Shown here: positions 1 to 6,589 of the stretch, one piece after another | How the letters are laid out: every line of letters starts with the position of its first letter | How positions within the stretch are numbered: the first letter of the stretch is position 1 | Assembly (NCBI GenBank): GCA_028866335.1 | Contig: JAGWIL010000073.1 | Span: forward strand, 1-7,176 | Reading direction: 5' to 3' | Source of the DNA: Rhodospirillales bacterium | GTDB taxonomy: Bacteria; Pseudomonadota; Alphaproteobacteria; Acetobacterales; Acetobacteraceae | Length of the DNA stretch: 7,176 nt | Notes under the pieces: model-generated | What the model was told of the DNA's origin: nothing | Database searches by the model: none | The model's input: only the letters and a program-made list of their open reading frames with translations | Made by a program: the position numbers and the translations under genes

Positions 1-588
1 GCAGCATTGCGGCACCCGGTTTGGTCGATGGGCGCCAAAATCTCCATCGATAGCGCGACCATGTTTAATAAAGGCCTGGAAGTGATTGAGGCTGCGAGAT
101 TATTTTCGCTGTCATCTGAACAAATTGAAGTGCTGGTGCATCCGCAATCGATTATTCATGGCATGGTCTGTTATGCCGATGGTTCGGTGTTGGCCCAGCT
201 TGGCGCGCCGGATATGCGCATTCCCATTGCCCATGCGCTGGCTTGGCCACAGCGGCTTGCCACGCAGGCACCGAAGCTGGACCTCGTGCAGGTTGCGCGC
301 CTGGAATTTCACGCACCGGATGAAACGCGGTTTCCGGCGCTGAGATTGGCGCGCGAGGCGCTTGCCGCGGGTGCCGGGGCCCCCGCGGTGCTGAACGCGG
401 CCAATGAGGTGGCTGTGGCGGCTTTTCTGGACCGCAAGATCGGCTTCCTGGATATTGCCGCAACCGTTGAGGCGGTGATGCAAGAGCTGGGCGCCCCGCC
501 AGTGCCGAATATCGCCGCTGTGCTTGCCATAGACACCGCCGCACGCGCCGCCGCCGCCAGGGCGATGGCAAAAGCCAAGGCCGCCTGA
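1..588 (+). CDS. dxr: 1-deoxy-D-xylulose 5-phosphate reductoisomerase, C-terminal part (partial)
   Basis: Dxr (IspC) converts 1-deoxy-D-xylulose 5-phosphate to 2-C-methyl-D-erythritol 4-phosphate using NADPH and a divalent metal, the committed step of the MEP isoprenoid pathway in the cytoplasm. The reading frame is open from base 1, so the N-terminal NADPH-binding domain lies outside the window. The visible 195 residues align without gaps at their start to E. coli residues from about 205. They carry the substrate-binding set His5, Ser18, Asn23, Lys24 and Glu27 (E. coli His209, Ser222, Asn227, Lys228, Glu231) in the motif HPxWSMGxKISxDSATMxNKGLE. Further family blocks are the [11 protein letters not shown] and [20 protein letters not shown] stretches, then [13 protein letters not shown] and the C-terminal helical domain. 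The gene ends in TGA two bases before the rseP ATG, so the two are almost certainly cotranscribed. An in-frame TTG at 7 is not the true start. Confidence 0.97.
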   Translation, partial: AALRHPVWSMGAKISIDSATMFNKGLEVIEAARLFSLSSEQIEVLVHPQSIIHGMVCYADGSVLAQLGAPDMRIPIAHALAWPQRLATQAPKLDLVQVARLEFHAPDETRFPALRLAREALAAGAGAPAVLNAANEVAVAAFLDRKIGFLDIAATVEAVMQELGAPPVPNIAAVLAIDTAARAAAARAMAKAKAA

Positions 589-590
589 TT

Positions 591-1670
591 ATGCTGGATT
601 TATTGCGCACCATTATTGCTTTCATCTTCGAGATTGGCGTGCTGATTTTTGTGCACGAGCTGGGGCATTATCTTGCCGCGCGCAGCCAGGGGGTAACGGT
701 TGAGACATTCTCGATCGGGTTTGGTCCGGCGCTGCTCAAGCGGAAGGCAAAATCCGGCACAGTGTGGCAGGTTTCAGCGATTCCGCTCGGCGGTTACGTA
801 AAAATGCAGGGATGGGGCGAGGAACAGAATTCAGCCTCGGCGCGGCCGGGCTCTTTTGGGGCGGCACCATTGGGCTCAAAAGCGGTGATCGTCGCGGCGG
901 GGCCGCTGGCCAATTTGCTGTTGGCCGTGGTGGTTTATGCTGGGCTGTTCATGACGGCCGGGCAGCTTACCACACAGCCTGTGTTGAGCCAGATCCAGCC
1001 GGGCTCGCCAGCGGCCTCCTCGCATCTCCTCGCCGGAGATCGGGTGCTCGCCATCGGCAGCTCGCCTATTAAAAACTTCGTCGATTTGCAGCAGATCGTC
1101 GTCGCGCACCCCGATTCGGTGCTGGATTTCACCATTGCCCGCGCTGGCAAGCAGTTGATGCTGCCGGTAACGGTCGGGCAAACCACGATGGATGGCACAG
1201 AGATCGGCCGATTGGGGGTTTTGGGTACCGAATCGAACCTGAAGCGCCTGCTGCCGGGGCAGGCTATCGCAGCGGCGTTCCAAGAAACGGGTCAGCAGAT
1301 ATCCGGCTGGTTTGCTGGAATGTCGACCCTGATTGTGCAGCATCGCGGCCTGCGGGACCTGGCAGGGCCGCTTGGCATTGCGCAGATATCCGGGCAGGCG
1401 GCAGCACTGGGCGTGGTGGCGATGATTAATCTGATCGCCCTGCTCTCGATCAATCTTGGTCTGGTCAACCTCATCCCCATCCCCATTCTGGATGGGGGGC
1501 ATTTGCTGTTTTATGCCGTGGAATTCCTTATCCGCCGCCCGGTGCCGGAACAGGCCAGGGAGGCTGGGTTGCGAGTGGGGGTGGCGGTAATTCTGTCCCT
1601 GGTGATGCTGGTAACATTTAATGACCTCACCAGGCTGGGGGCGGTCGCATGGTTCACACATTTACTTTAG
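591..1670 (+). CDS. rseP: RIP metalloprotease RseP (site-2 protease family)
   Basis: This is an inner-membrane zinc metalloprotease that cleaves transmembrane segments, classically of anti-sigma factors in envelope-stress signalling and of leftover signal peptides. In the 359-residue product the zinc motif HELGH sits at residues 22-26 in the first membrane segment. The second family motif, NLIPIPILDGG, has its metal-ligand Asp at about residue 301. Further hydrophobic segments lie near residues 98-121, 275-298 and 331-350. One PDZ-like region (about 130-200, with PGSPA and LAGDRVLAIG) lies between them. E. coli RseP is about 450 residues with two PDZ domains; a single-PDZ form of about 360-400 residues is usual in Alphaproteobacteria. 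The ATG lies two bases after the dxr stop, with an AAGG at 577-580 as a possible ribosome binding site. No anti-sigma substrate is encoded in the window, so its target here is unknown. Confidence 0.96.
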   Translation: MLDLLRTIIAFIFEIGVLIFVHELGHYLAARSQGVTVETFSIGFGPALLKRKAKSGTVWQVSAIPLGGYVKMQGWGEEQNSASARPGSFGAAPLGSKAVIVAAGPLANLLLAVVVYAGLFMTAGQLTTQPVLSQIQPGSPAASSHLLAGDRVLAIGSSPIKNFVDLQQIVVAHPDSVLDFTIARAGKQLMLPVTVGQTTMDGTEIGRLGVLGTESNLKRLLPGQAIAAAFQETGQQISGWFAGMSTLIVQHRGLRDLAGPLGIAQISGQAAALGVVAMINLIALLSINLGLVNLIPIPILDGGHLLFYAVEFLIRRPVPEQAREAGLRVGVAVILSLVMLVTFNDLTRLGAVAWFTHLL

Positions 1671-1677
1671 GCTAAAG
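1665..1677. repeat. 13-bp perfect dyad over the rseP stop codon
   Basis: CTTTAG-G-CTAAAG reads the same on both strands around a single central base and includes the TAG stop of rseP. It is too short and has too small a loop to act as a terminator, and no T-tract follows. An arm of 6 bases can occur by chance about once or twice in a window of this size, so a role as an operator is only a possibility. Confidence 0.3.
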
Positions 1678-1710
1678 CTGCGTCATTCGGCGCTTGTACC
1701 TTGCCCGGCG

Positions 1711-1741
1711 GCCATTCGCGTGCCAAACGCCGCGAGATGGC
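1711..1741 (+). other. Imperfect hairpin in the rseP-bamA spacer (bamA leader)
   Basis: The left arm GCCATTCGCG (1711-1720) pairs with the right arm CGCGAGATGGC (1731-1741), giving ten base pairs with one bulged G and a ten-base loop. A competing smaller hairpin, GCGT with ACGC (1718-1721 with 1727-1730), is nested inside. No T-run follows, so it does not look like an intrinsic terminator. It lies 28 bases upstream of the likely bamA ribosome binding site, in the largest gap of the operon. It could be an RNA stability or processing element, part of a leader, or chance in GC-rich DNA. The arms are read directly from the sequence; any role is inference. I see no convincing sigma-70 promoter in 1671-1780. 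Confidence 0.5.
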
Positions 1742-1768
1742 AAGTCCCGGGTATCGGTGATTTTGGTT

Positions 1769-1774
1769 GGGAGA
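1769..1774 (+). promoter_or_regulatory. Ribosome binding site deciding the bamA start
   Basis: GGGAGA lies six bases before the TTG at 1781. It is the best Shine-Dalgarno match in the leader and is the main reason to start bamA there rather than at the upstream in-frame TTG (1694) or GTG (1757). Confidence 0.6.
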
Positions 1775-1780
1775 TTTCGA

Positions 1781-4165
1781 TTGCTACTAAAGCCGCGCTC
1801 CGTCCTTCTGGCATCTGTATGCTTGCTACCGGCAATGCTTACGGCCCCCGGCCTAGGTGCCTCGGCGTTCGCCGCGACCACTCAGGACGCCGCAATTCCG
1901 GCTGGCGGCACCATTGCCGCCATTAACGTCACGGGCAATCAACGCATCGAGAGCAGCACTGTTATCGCCTATATGGTGGTTCAGCCTGGTGACTCGTTCG
2001 ACCCGGAAAGGATCAACCAGTCGGTAAAAACACTTTATGCCACGGGGTTGTTCCAAAGCGTGAACATCACGCGCGACGGCGGTAATCTGAACGTTGCCGT
2101 GGTCGAGAACCCTCTCGTCGATCAGGTGCTGTTTTCAGGCAACAAGACTTTGACAGACAAGGAGGCTGCTGCTGCGGTCGCCCTCAAGCCGCGGTCGGTC
2201 TATACACCCCAGGCCGCTGAGGCAGACCGGCGCGCCTTGCTGGATGCCTATGCCGCTAAAGGGCATTATAACGCCCAGGTAACGGCGAATATCATCAAGC
2301 TGCCGGATAACCGCGTGAACGTGGTTTTTCAATGCGATGAAGGTGCGGCAACCAAGATCAGTCGGATCACCTTTATTGGTAATCAGCATTTCTCGCAGTC
2401 GGCATTACGCGATGTGGTCTCCAGCCGGCAGAATGCTTGGTGGCGGTTCCTTTCCAGCACGGATGTTTATAATCCGCAGCGGATCGAGTACGACGAATAT
2501 CTGCTGCACAAATTTTACTTCCACAAAGGTTATGCGGACTTCCAGATTGTTGGTGCCAATGCCAATCTTAGCCCGGACCGTAAATCCTTTTACCTGACCT
2601 ACACAGTTAGCGAGGGAGAGCGATACAAAATCGGCTCGCTCAAGATTGTGTCTGGCATCCCGAACCTGCCAGAGAAAGAGCTGCGCGGATTGGTGCCGCT
2701 TTCCAAGGGAGACTGGTTCGACGGTGATGCCTTGCAGGAGGGCGTGGACGCACTTAACAAGCGCGCGCTGGACCTGGGTTACGCATTCGCCACTGTAAAT
2801 CCACAGGTGACTCCGGACCCGGCAAACCACACCCTCGCCATTGTGCTGAATGTGGTGAATGGCCCGCGCGTGTGGATTCAGCGAATTGACATCACCGGCA
2901 ATACCCGCACCGAGGATAAGGTGATCCGCCGCGAACTTACCGTGGCTGATGGTGACGCCTATAATCAGAGCAAGATCGACCAGTCCACGGAGAACGTCAA
3001 AAATCTTGGCTTCTTCAAAGATGAGAAGATCACGACCTCGCCAGGCTCCACCCCACAGCAGGTGGTGATGAACACGGCGGTAACCGAAGAGGCGACCGGC
3101 CAATTCTCTCTGGGTGGTGGTTATTCTACCTCTTTGGGAGCTTTGCTGAACACCGGCCTCAGCCAAAACAATTTCCTGGGCACTGGCATCAACGCCTCCA
3201 TCAACGCATTGATCGCCCAGCGGGGTACACAGATTAATTTCGGCATGACCGATCCGTATTTTCTGGATCGTAACCTGATCGCTGGGTGGGATCTCTTCCG
3301 GACAGTTACCAATTCCTATACCGGTAGCAGCCAGAATTATTCCTATTCTGAAAGCAATATCGGCGCTGATGTTCGCCTTGGCTACCGTTTCAACCAGAAT
3401 GTGCGCCAGACATTTACGTATACGGTAAGCCAGCGGAATATTTATAATATTCCGTCTGCCAGCAGCACCAATATTTACATCCAGAATGAGTTCGGCAGAT
3501 CGTCCCTTTCGCAGGTTAGTCAGACCCTCAGTTTTGATTATCTGGATGACGACCAAGACCCGCATTCCGGGTTGCTGATGGACTTTAGCACTGACCTCGC
3601 CGGGCTTGGTGGCGACGCTAAATATATTCGTGTAAGCCCGGATGTATCTTATTACATCCCGCTCGAACATGTATTTGGTAACCCGGCCTGGGTGCTGAAA
3701 TTTGGTGCCACAGCGGGCTATCTGCGGGACCTCCGCGGCTATCATGATAAAATCGAGGATCGCTTCTTCCTGGGTGGTGATAGTCTACGCGGGTTTGCCG
3801 ATGGCGGTGTCGGCCCTTATGTTGAGCCAGTTTACGACAGCACGGGTAAGCTCACCAGCAGCGGTGGCCAGATCGGCGGTCGGTATATGTGGACTCAGTC
3901 CACAGAGCTGCATTTTCCATTGCCTGTCTCGAAAGATATAGGCGTCTCCGGCTTTGCCTTTGTGGATGTTGGTTCGCTCTGGGGTGCCAATACCATCGGC
4001 TCCGCCTCCCTGCTTGATAGTTCCGCGCCGCGCGTCGGTGCCGGTGTGGGCGTATCCTGGAATACACCGTTTGGTCTGATCAATCTTTCTTTGGCTCAGC
4101 CCGTGGTCAAGCAACGGGGTGACCAGGTTCAGCAATTCCGCGTCTCTTTTGGTACGAGGTTCTAA
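1781..4165 (+). CDS. bamA: Outer membrane protein assembly factor BamA (Omp85 family)
   Basis: BamA is the core of the BAM complex that folds beta-barrel proteins into the outer membrane. Numbering from TTG 1781 gives 794 residues (E. coli about 810). A signal peptide with Lys4, Arg6, a hydrophobic core and an SAFA-A cleavage site near residue 31 comes first. Five POTRA domains follow, starting near residues 45, 111, 192, 282 and 363, each with the family's beta-strand and 'GN' pattern. The barrel runs from about residue 440 to the end, with the loop-6 LRGF motif (Arg670) and a C-terminal beta-signal ending in Phe. No ATG is available at the natural N-terminus. TTG 1781 is chosen because it follows GGGAGA and yields a normal signal peptide; GTG 1757 would add 8 residues and TTG 1694 would add 29. 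Loop 6 lacks the disulfide cysteines of E. coli. The stop codon directly touches the skp start. Confidence 0.96.
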   Translation: MLLKPRSVLLASVCLLPAMLTAPGLGASAFAATTQDAAIPAGGTIAAINVTGNQRIESSTVIAYMVVQPGDSFDPERINQSVKTLYATGLFQSVNITRDGGNLNVAVVENPLVDQVLFSGNKTLTDKEAAAAVALKPRSVYTPQAAEADRRALLDAYAAKGHYNAQVTANIIKLPDNRVNVVFQCDEGAATKISRITFIGNQHFSQSALRDVVSSRQNAWWRFLSSTDVYNPQRIEYDEYLLHKFYFHKGYADFQIVGANANLSPDRKSFYLTYTVSEGERYKIGSLKIVSGIPNLPEKELRGLVPLSKGDWFDGDALQEGVDALNKRALDLGYAFATVNPQVTPDPANHTLAIVLNVVNGPRVWIQRIDITGNTRTEDKVIRRELTVADGDAYNQSKIDQSTENVKNLGFFKDEKITTSPGSTPQQVVMNTAVTEEATGQFSLGGGYSTSLGALLNTGLSQNNFLGTGINASINALIAQRGTQINFGMTDPYFLDRNLIAGWDLFRTVTNSYTGSSQNYSYSESNIGADVRLGYRFNQNVRQTFTYTVSQRNIYNIPSASSTNIYIQNEFGRSSLSQVSQTLSFDYLDDDQDPHSGLLMDFSTDLAGLGGDAKYIRVSPDVSYYIPLEHVFGNPAWVLKFGATAGYLRDLRGYHDKIEDRFFLGGDSLRGFADGGVGPYVEPVYDSTGKLTSSGGQIGGRYMWTQSTELHFPLPVSKDIGVSGFAFVDVGSLWGANTIGSASLLDSSAPRVGAGVGVSWNTPFGLINLSLAQPVVKQRGDQVQQFRVSFGTRF
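3434..3454. repeat. Perfect 9-bp AT-rich palindrome inside bamA
   Basis: CGGAATATT (3434-3442) and AATATTCCG (3446-3454) are exact reverse complements separated by TAT. The stretch lies in the barrel-coding part and encodes RNIYNIP, so part of the symmetry follows from the N-I-Y-N-I residues with AAT/ATT codons. It is clearly more AT-rich than its surroundings. Confidence 0.6.
4156..4159 (+). promoter_or_regulatory. Ribosome binding site for skp inside the bamA 3' end
   Basis: GAGG, within the last codons of bamA, lies six bases before the GTG at 4166. It supports that GTG as the start of the abutting skp gene and suggests translational coupling with bamA. Confidence 0.55.
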
Positions 4166-4942
4166 GTGTCCGCTCTTTCCCGATATACGGTTGTTTTACC
4201 GCTGCTGGTTGTTGGCGCGGTACCTGCGGCTCATGCCCAGGCCGCCTCCGGCTCTCCGGGGTATTTTATGCCCCCCACGGCGCAGCAGCATGCTGCGCCA
4301 GCAATGGTGCCGCGCCCCAAGCCGGTAGCTGCAGCGCCAAGTGCCGCGAACGGACAAAACGAAACGCAGTTGAATGTGCCGGTGCTGCCGCCGCTGCCGG
4401 CTGAGCCTGCGCCCCCCACGGCGGTTATTGGCGTGCTTTCTGTGCCGGAAGTGCTGCAGAAATCAACCGCCGCCGAAGCCGTACAGGCCGAAATTCAAAA
4501 GCGTCAGGCGGTTTTGGCCAAAGATGCCCAGGATGCACGCGGCAAAATCCAGGCTGAGCAACAAGCGATCATGGCTGAGCGCGGCAAGCTGAGCGATGCG
4601 GAGCTTGAGAAGAAAGAGCAAAATCTGCAAAACGAAATCGCCGCGACCCAGACCAAATTCCAGGAGCGCAACCAGGCGATCCAGAATTCCGGGCAAGCTG
4701 CTCTACAGCAGATCGAAGCCGAGCTGGCGGGGATTGTCCGGCAGGAGGCCCAGGCGCACGGCATGAATCTGGTGTTGCACCGGGAGCAAGCGGTGCTGAA
4801 TGTCTCGGCTTTCGATCTCACGGATGAGACAGCGACCGAGCTTAATAAGCTGTTGCCGCATGTTACCGTGCCGCCGAGCGTGGTGACGCCAGGTATGCAG
4901 GTGGATACGCCCGAAGATCAGGGCGGCGGCGTCGGCCCCTGA
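4166..4942 (+). CDS. skp: Periplasmic chaperone, Skp/OmpH family
   Basis: Skp (OmpH) is a trimeric periplasmic holdase that keeps unfolded outer-membrane proteins soluble on their way to BamA, the gene just upstream. The 258-residue product begins at GTG 4166, directly after the bamA TAA. It has a signal peptide (MSALSRY, then a hydrophobic run) with a likely AHA-Q cleavage near residue 24. A low-complexity stretch rich in Pro, Ala and Gln follows to about residue 85. The OmpH core (about 86-225) opens with AVIGVLSVPEVLQKS, runs through a long charged Ala/Gln/Lys/Glu coiled coil matching the Skp tentacles, and closes with a GMNLVLHREQAVLNV strand region. A Pro/Gly-rich tail of about 30 residues ends the protein. 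E. coli Skp is about 160 residues, so the flanks are additions. The family is clear from architecture and context; primary sequence conservation in this family is low. Confidence 0.9.
   Translation: MSALSRYTVVLPLLVVGAVPAAHAQAASGSPGYFMPPTAQQHAAPAMVPRPKPVAAAPSAANGQNETQLNVPVLPPLPAEPAPPTAVIGVLSVPEVLQKSTAAEAVQAEIQKRQAVLAKDAQDARGKIQAEQQAIMAERGKLSDAELEKKEQNLQNEIAATQTKFQERNQAIQNSGQAALQQIEAELAGIVRQEAQAHGMNLVLHREQAVLNVSAFDLTDETATELNKLLPHVTVPPSVVTPGMQVDTPEDQGGGVGP
4270..4423 (+). repeat. 13-base direct repeat flanking the Pro/Ala-rich linker of skp
   Basis: GCCCCCCACGGCG occurs at 4270-4282 and again at 4411-4423. The copies are 141 bases (47 codons) apart and in the same frame, each encoding PPTA. Recombination or slippage between them would remove most of the linker without breaking the reading frame. 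Confidence 0.6.
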
Positions 4943-4945
4943 TTG

Positions 4946-6004
4946 ATGGCGGAAGCTGGCAAGCCCGGGGATGATCGGTTTTTCCATTGTGCCGGGCCGC
5001 ATAGAATTGCTGACATTGCTGCCTTGCTGGGGATTGAGGCTAGTGCGCCGGATAGGTTGATATCCGGTGTGGCGCCGCTTCAATCAGCCGGGCCGGAGGA
5101 TGTGAGTTTTCTGGATAACCGGCGCTATGCCGGGTTGCTGGCGGAAACCAAGGCCGGGGCGGTGATCCTGCATCCGGATTTTGTGGAAAAACTGCCAGAA
5201 GGTTGCGTGGCGCTGGCTACAGCCGAGCCATATGTCGGCTGGGCCAAGGTCTCGGCGCTGTTTTTCCCGCCTCCGGTGCCGGTGGCGGGGGTGCATCCGT
5301 CGGCGGTCATTGACCCATCAGCTTTTATCGACCCAACGGCTGAAATTGGTCCCGGCGCGGTTATTGGCGCCGGAGTGGAGATTGGGGCGGGCACCTCCGT
5401 CGGGCCACTGGCTTATATTGCCCCTGGCGTGGTCATTGGCAAAAACTGCCATATTCACGCGCAAGTCACGCTGAGTCACACTGTTCTGGGCGACCGGGTG
5501 GTGATCTATCCGGGTGTGCGCATAGGGCAGGACGGATTTGGCTTCGCCATTTCCAAGGCAGGCTTCACGCCCGTGCCGCAATTAGGCCGTGTGCTGATCG
5601 GCGATGGGGCGGAGATTGGTGCCAACACCACCATCGACCGCGGCTCCGCGCAGGACACTATAATCGGCCCAGGCGTGCATATCGATAATCTTGTGCAAAT
5701 CGGCCATAACGTGAATATTGGCGCGTTTTCCGTGGTGATTGCACAGGCCGGTATTTCAGGTTCAACCCAAATCGGCCAGGGCGTGATGATCGCCGCACAG
5801 GCAGGGCTTGCTGGGCATCTGAAGATCGGCGACAAGGCGCGGATCGGCGCGCAATCTGGTGTTATGCAGGATGTGCCACCTGGCGAGGAAGTGCTGGGCG
5901 CCCCGGCGCAAAACGCTAAAAGCTTCTTCCGTGAGGTTGTAACCTTACGTAAACTCGCCCGGCGAGGGCGCAAAGACCAAACACAGGGACCCGACAAAGA
6001 ATGA
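4946..6004 (+). CDS. lpxD: UDP-3-O-(3-hydroxyacyl)glucosamine N-acyltransferase LpxD
   Basis: LpxD adds the second 3-hydroxyacyl chain, from acyl-ACP, to the 2-amino group of UDP-3-O-acyl-glucosamine, the third step of lipid A synthesis in the cytoplasm. The 352-residue product has the N-terminal uridine-binding domain (to about residue 115, with SGVAPLQSAGPEDVSFLDN). A left-handed beta-helix of hexapeptide repeats starts at HPSAVID (His117), and a C-terminal helix follows. The block VRIGQDGFGF (Asp196 in DGFGF) and the NTTIDRG block are diagnostic. The catalytic His is His254 in QIGHNVNIG (E. coli His239), and His291 matches E. coli His276 with the same 37-residue spacing. The position of E. 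coli Met290, which limits acyl length, appears to be Gly305. ATG 4946 is preferred over the adjacent in-frame TTG 4943; it lies three bases after the skp stop. The 3' end overlaps fabZ by four bases. Confidence 0.97.
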   Translation: MAEAGKPGDDRFFHCAGPHRIADIAALLGIEASAPDRLISGVAPLQSAGPEDVSFLDNRRYAGLLAETKAGAVILHPDFVEKLPEGCVALATAEPYVGWAKVSALFFPPPVPVAGVHPSAVIDPSAFIDPTAEIGPGAVIGAGVEIGAGTSVGPLAYIAPGVVIGKNCHIHAQVTLSHTVLGDRVVIYPGVRIGQDGFGFAISKAGFTPVPQLGRVLIGDGAEIGANTTIDRGSAQDTIIGPGVHIDNLVQIGHNVNIGAFSVVIAQAGISGSTQIGQGVMIAAQAGLAGHLKIGDKARIGAQSGVMQDVPPGEEVLGAPAQNAKSFFREVVTLRKLARRGRKDQTQGPDKE

Positions 6005-6492
6005 GCGACGCGACGGATAACAACCTGCCGCCCGTGGATGTGGCGATGATCGACATCAAGCAGATTTTGTCGATGATCCCGCACCGCTACCCGTTCCTTC
6101 TGGTGGACAGGCTGGTGGATGTCCGCAAGGACCATTCGGCGGTCGGTATTAAAAACGTGTCGGTGAACGAACCATTCTTCCAAGGTCATTTTCCGGGCCA
6201 TCCGGTTATGCCGGGCGTGTTGATCGTCGAGAGCATGGCGCAGACCGCCGCCGGGCTCGTTATCTCCACGCTGGGGCCGGAGGCAGGTATCCCCATCGTG
6301 TATTTCATGTCCATCGACGGTGCCAAATTTCGTAAGCCTGTGACGCCGGGGGACCAGTTGCGCATTACCGTGACCAAGGAGAAACGGCGCGGGCAGATCT
6401 GGCGCTTTGTTTGCGCCGCCAGGGTGGATAGCGTTGTGGTGGCGGAAGCGACGATTACGGCCATGATTATGGACGAGGTAAAGCCGGTTTAA
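6001..6492 (+). CDS. fabZ: 3-hydroxyacyl-[acyl-carrier-protein] dehydratase FabZ
   Basis: FabZ dehydrates (3R)-hydroxyacyl-ACP to trans-2-enoyl-ACP in the elongation cycle of type II fatty-acid synthesis. It competes with LpxA and LpxD for the same 3-hydroxyacyl-ACP pool, which explains its place between their genes. The 163-residue hotdog-fold protein has the conserved entry block MIPHRYPFLLVDR (residues 25-37). The catalytic helix region GHFPGHPVMPGVLIVESMAQ carries His63 and Glu77 (E. coli His54 and Glu68, same 14-residue spacing). KFRKPVTPGDQL follows in the core. Length is typical (E. coli 151), with a slightly longer polar N-terminus. The ATG overlaps the lpxD stop as ATGA, indicating translational coupling; an AGGGA at 5985-5989 is a rather distant possible ribosome binding site. 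Confidence 0.98.
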   Translation: MSDATDNNLPPVDVAMIDIKQILSMIPHRYPFLLVDRLVDVRKDHSAVGIKNVSVNEPFFQGHFPGHPVMPGVLIVESMAQTAAGLVISTLGPEAGIPIVYFMSIDGAKFRKPVTPGDQLRITVTKEKRRGQIWRFVCAARVDSVVVAEATITAMIMDEVKPV

Positions 6493-6589
6493 CAATTTTG
6501 GTGCCGCGACATATGCGGTAACCGAATGTGATTGGCTCTGGCCTGCCAGCTTGCGTACAGCGCAAGGGTAGATCTGAAGCGGGTAGAAA
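6493..6589. other. fabZ-lpxA spacer with small inverted repeats
   Basis: This 97-base gap has no supportable gene. It holds three short dyads: TGCCGC with GCGGTA (6502-6507 with 6515-6520, one G-T pair), CTGG with CCAG (6538-6541 with 6546-6549), and CTTGCG with CGCAAG (6550-6555 with 6561-6566, loop TACAG). None is followed by a T-run, so none looks like an intrinsic terminator. I see no convincing promoter boxes. An in-frame TAG at 6584-6586 prevents lpxA from starting further upstream. Confidence 0.5.

Noticed and set aside
364..389. GC-rich inverted repeat CCGCGGG / CCCGCGG in dxr
   Set aside because: It encodes an Ala/Gly/Pro-rich stretch in a well-conserved gene with no T-run after it. 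GC-rich self-complementarity of this kind is expected by chance.
2405..3745. Long open frame on the minus strand (446 codons) across bamA
   Set aside because: It lies wholly within bamA, whose POTRA and barrel motifs are unmistakable. The antisense protein shows no recognisable motif and looks like a codon-bias shadow.
5294..5900. Recurring imperfect repeats such as GAGATTGG in lpxD
   Set aside because: They follow from the hexapeptide repeats of the left-handed beta-helix and are not a DNA repeat array.
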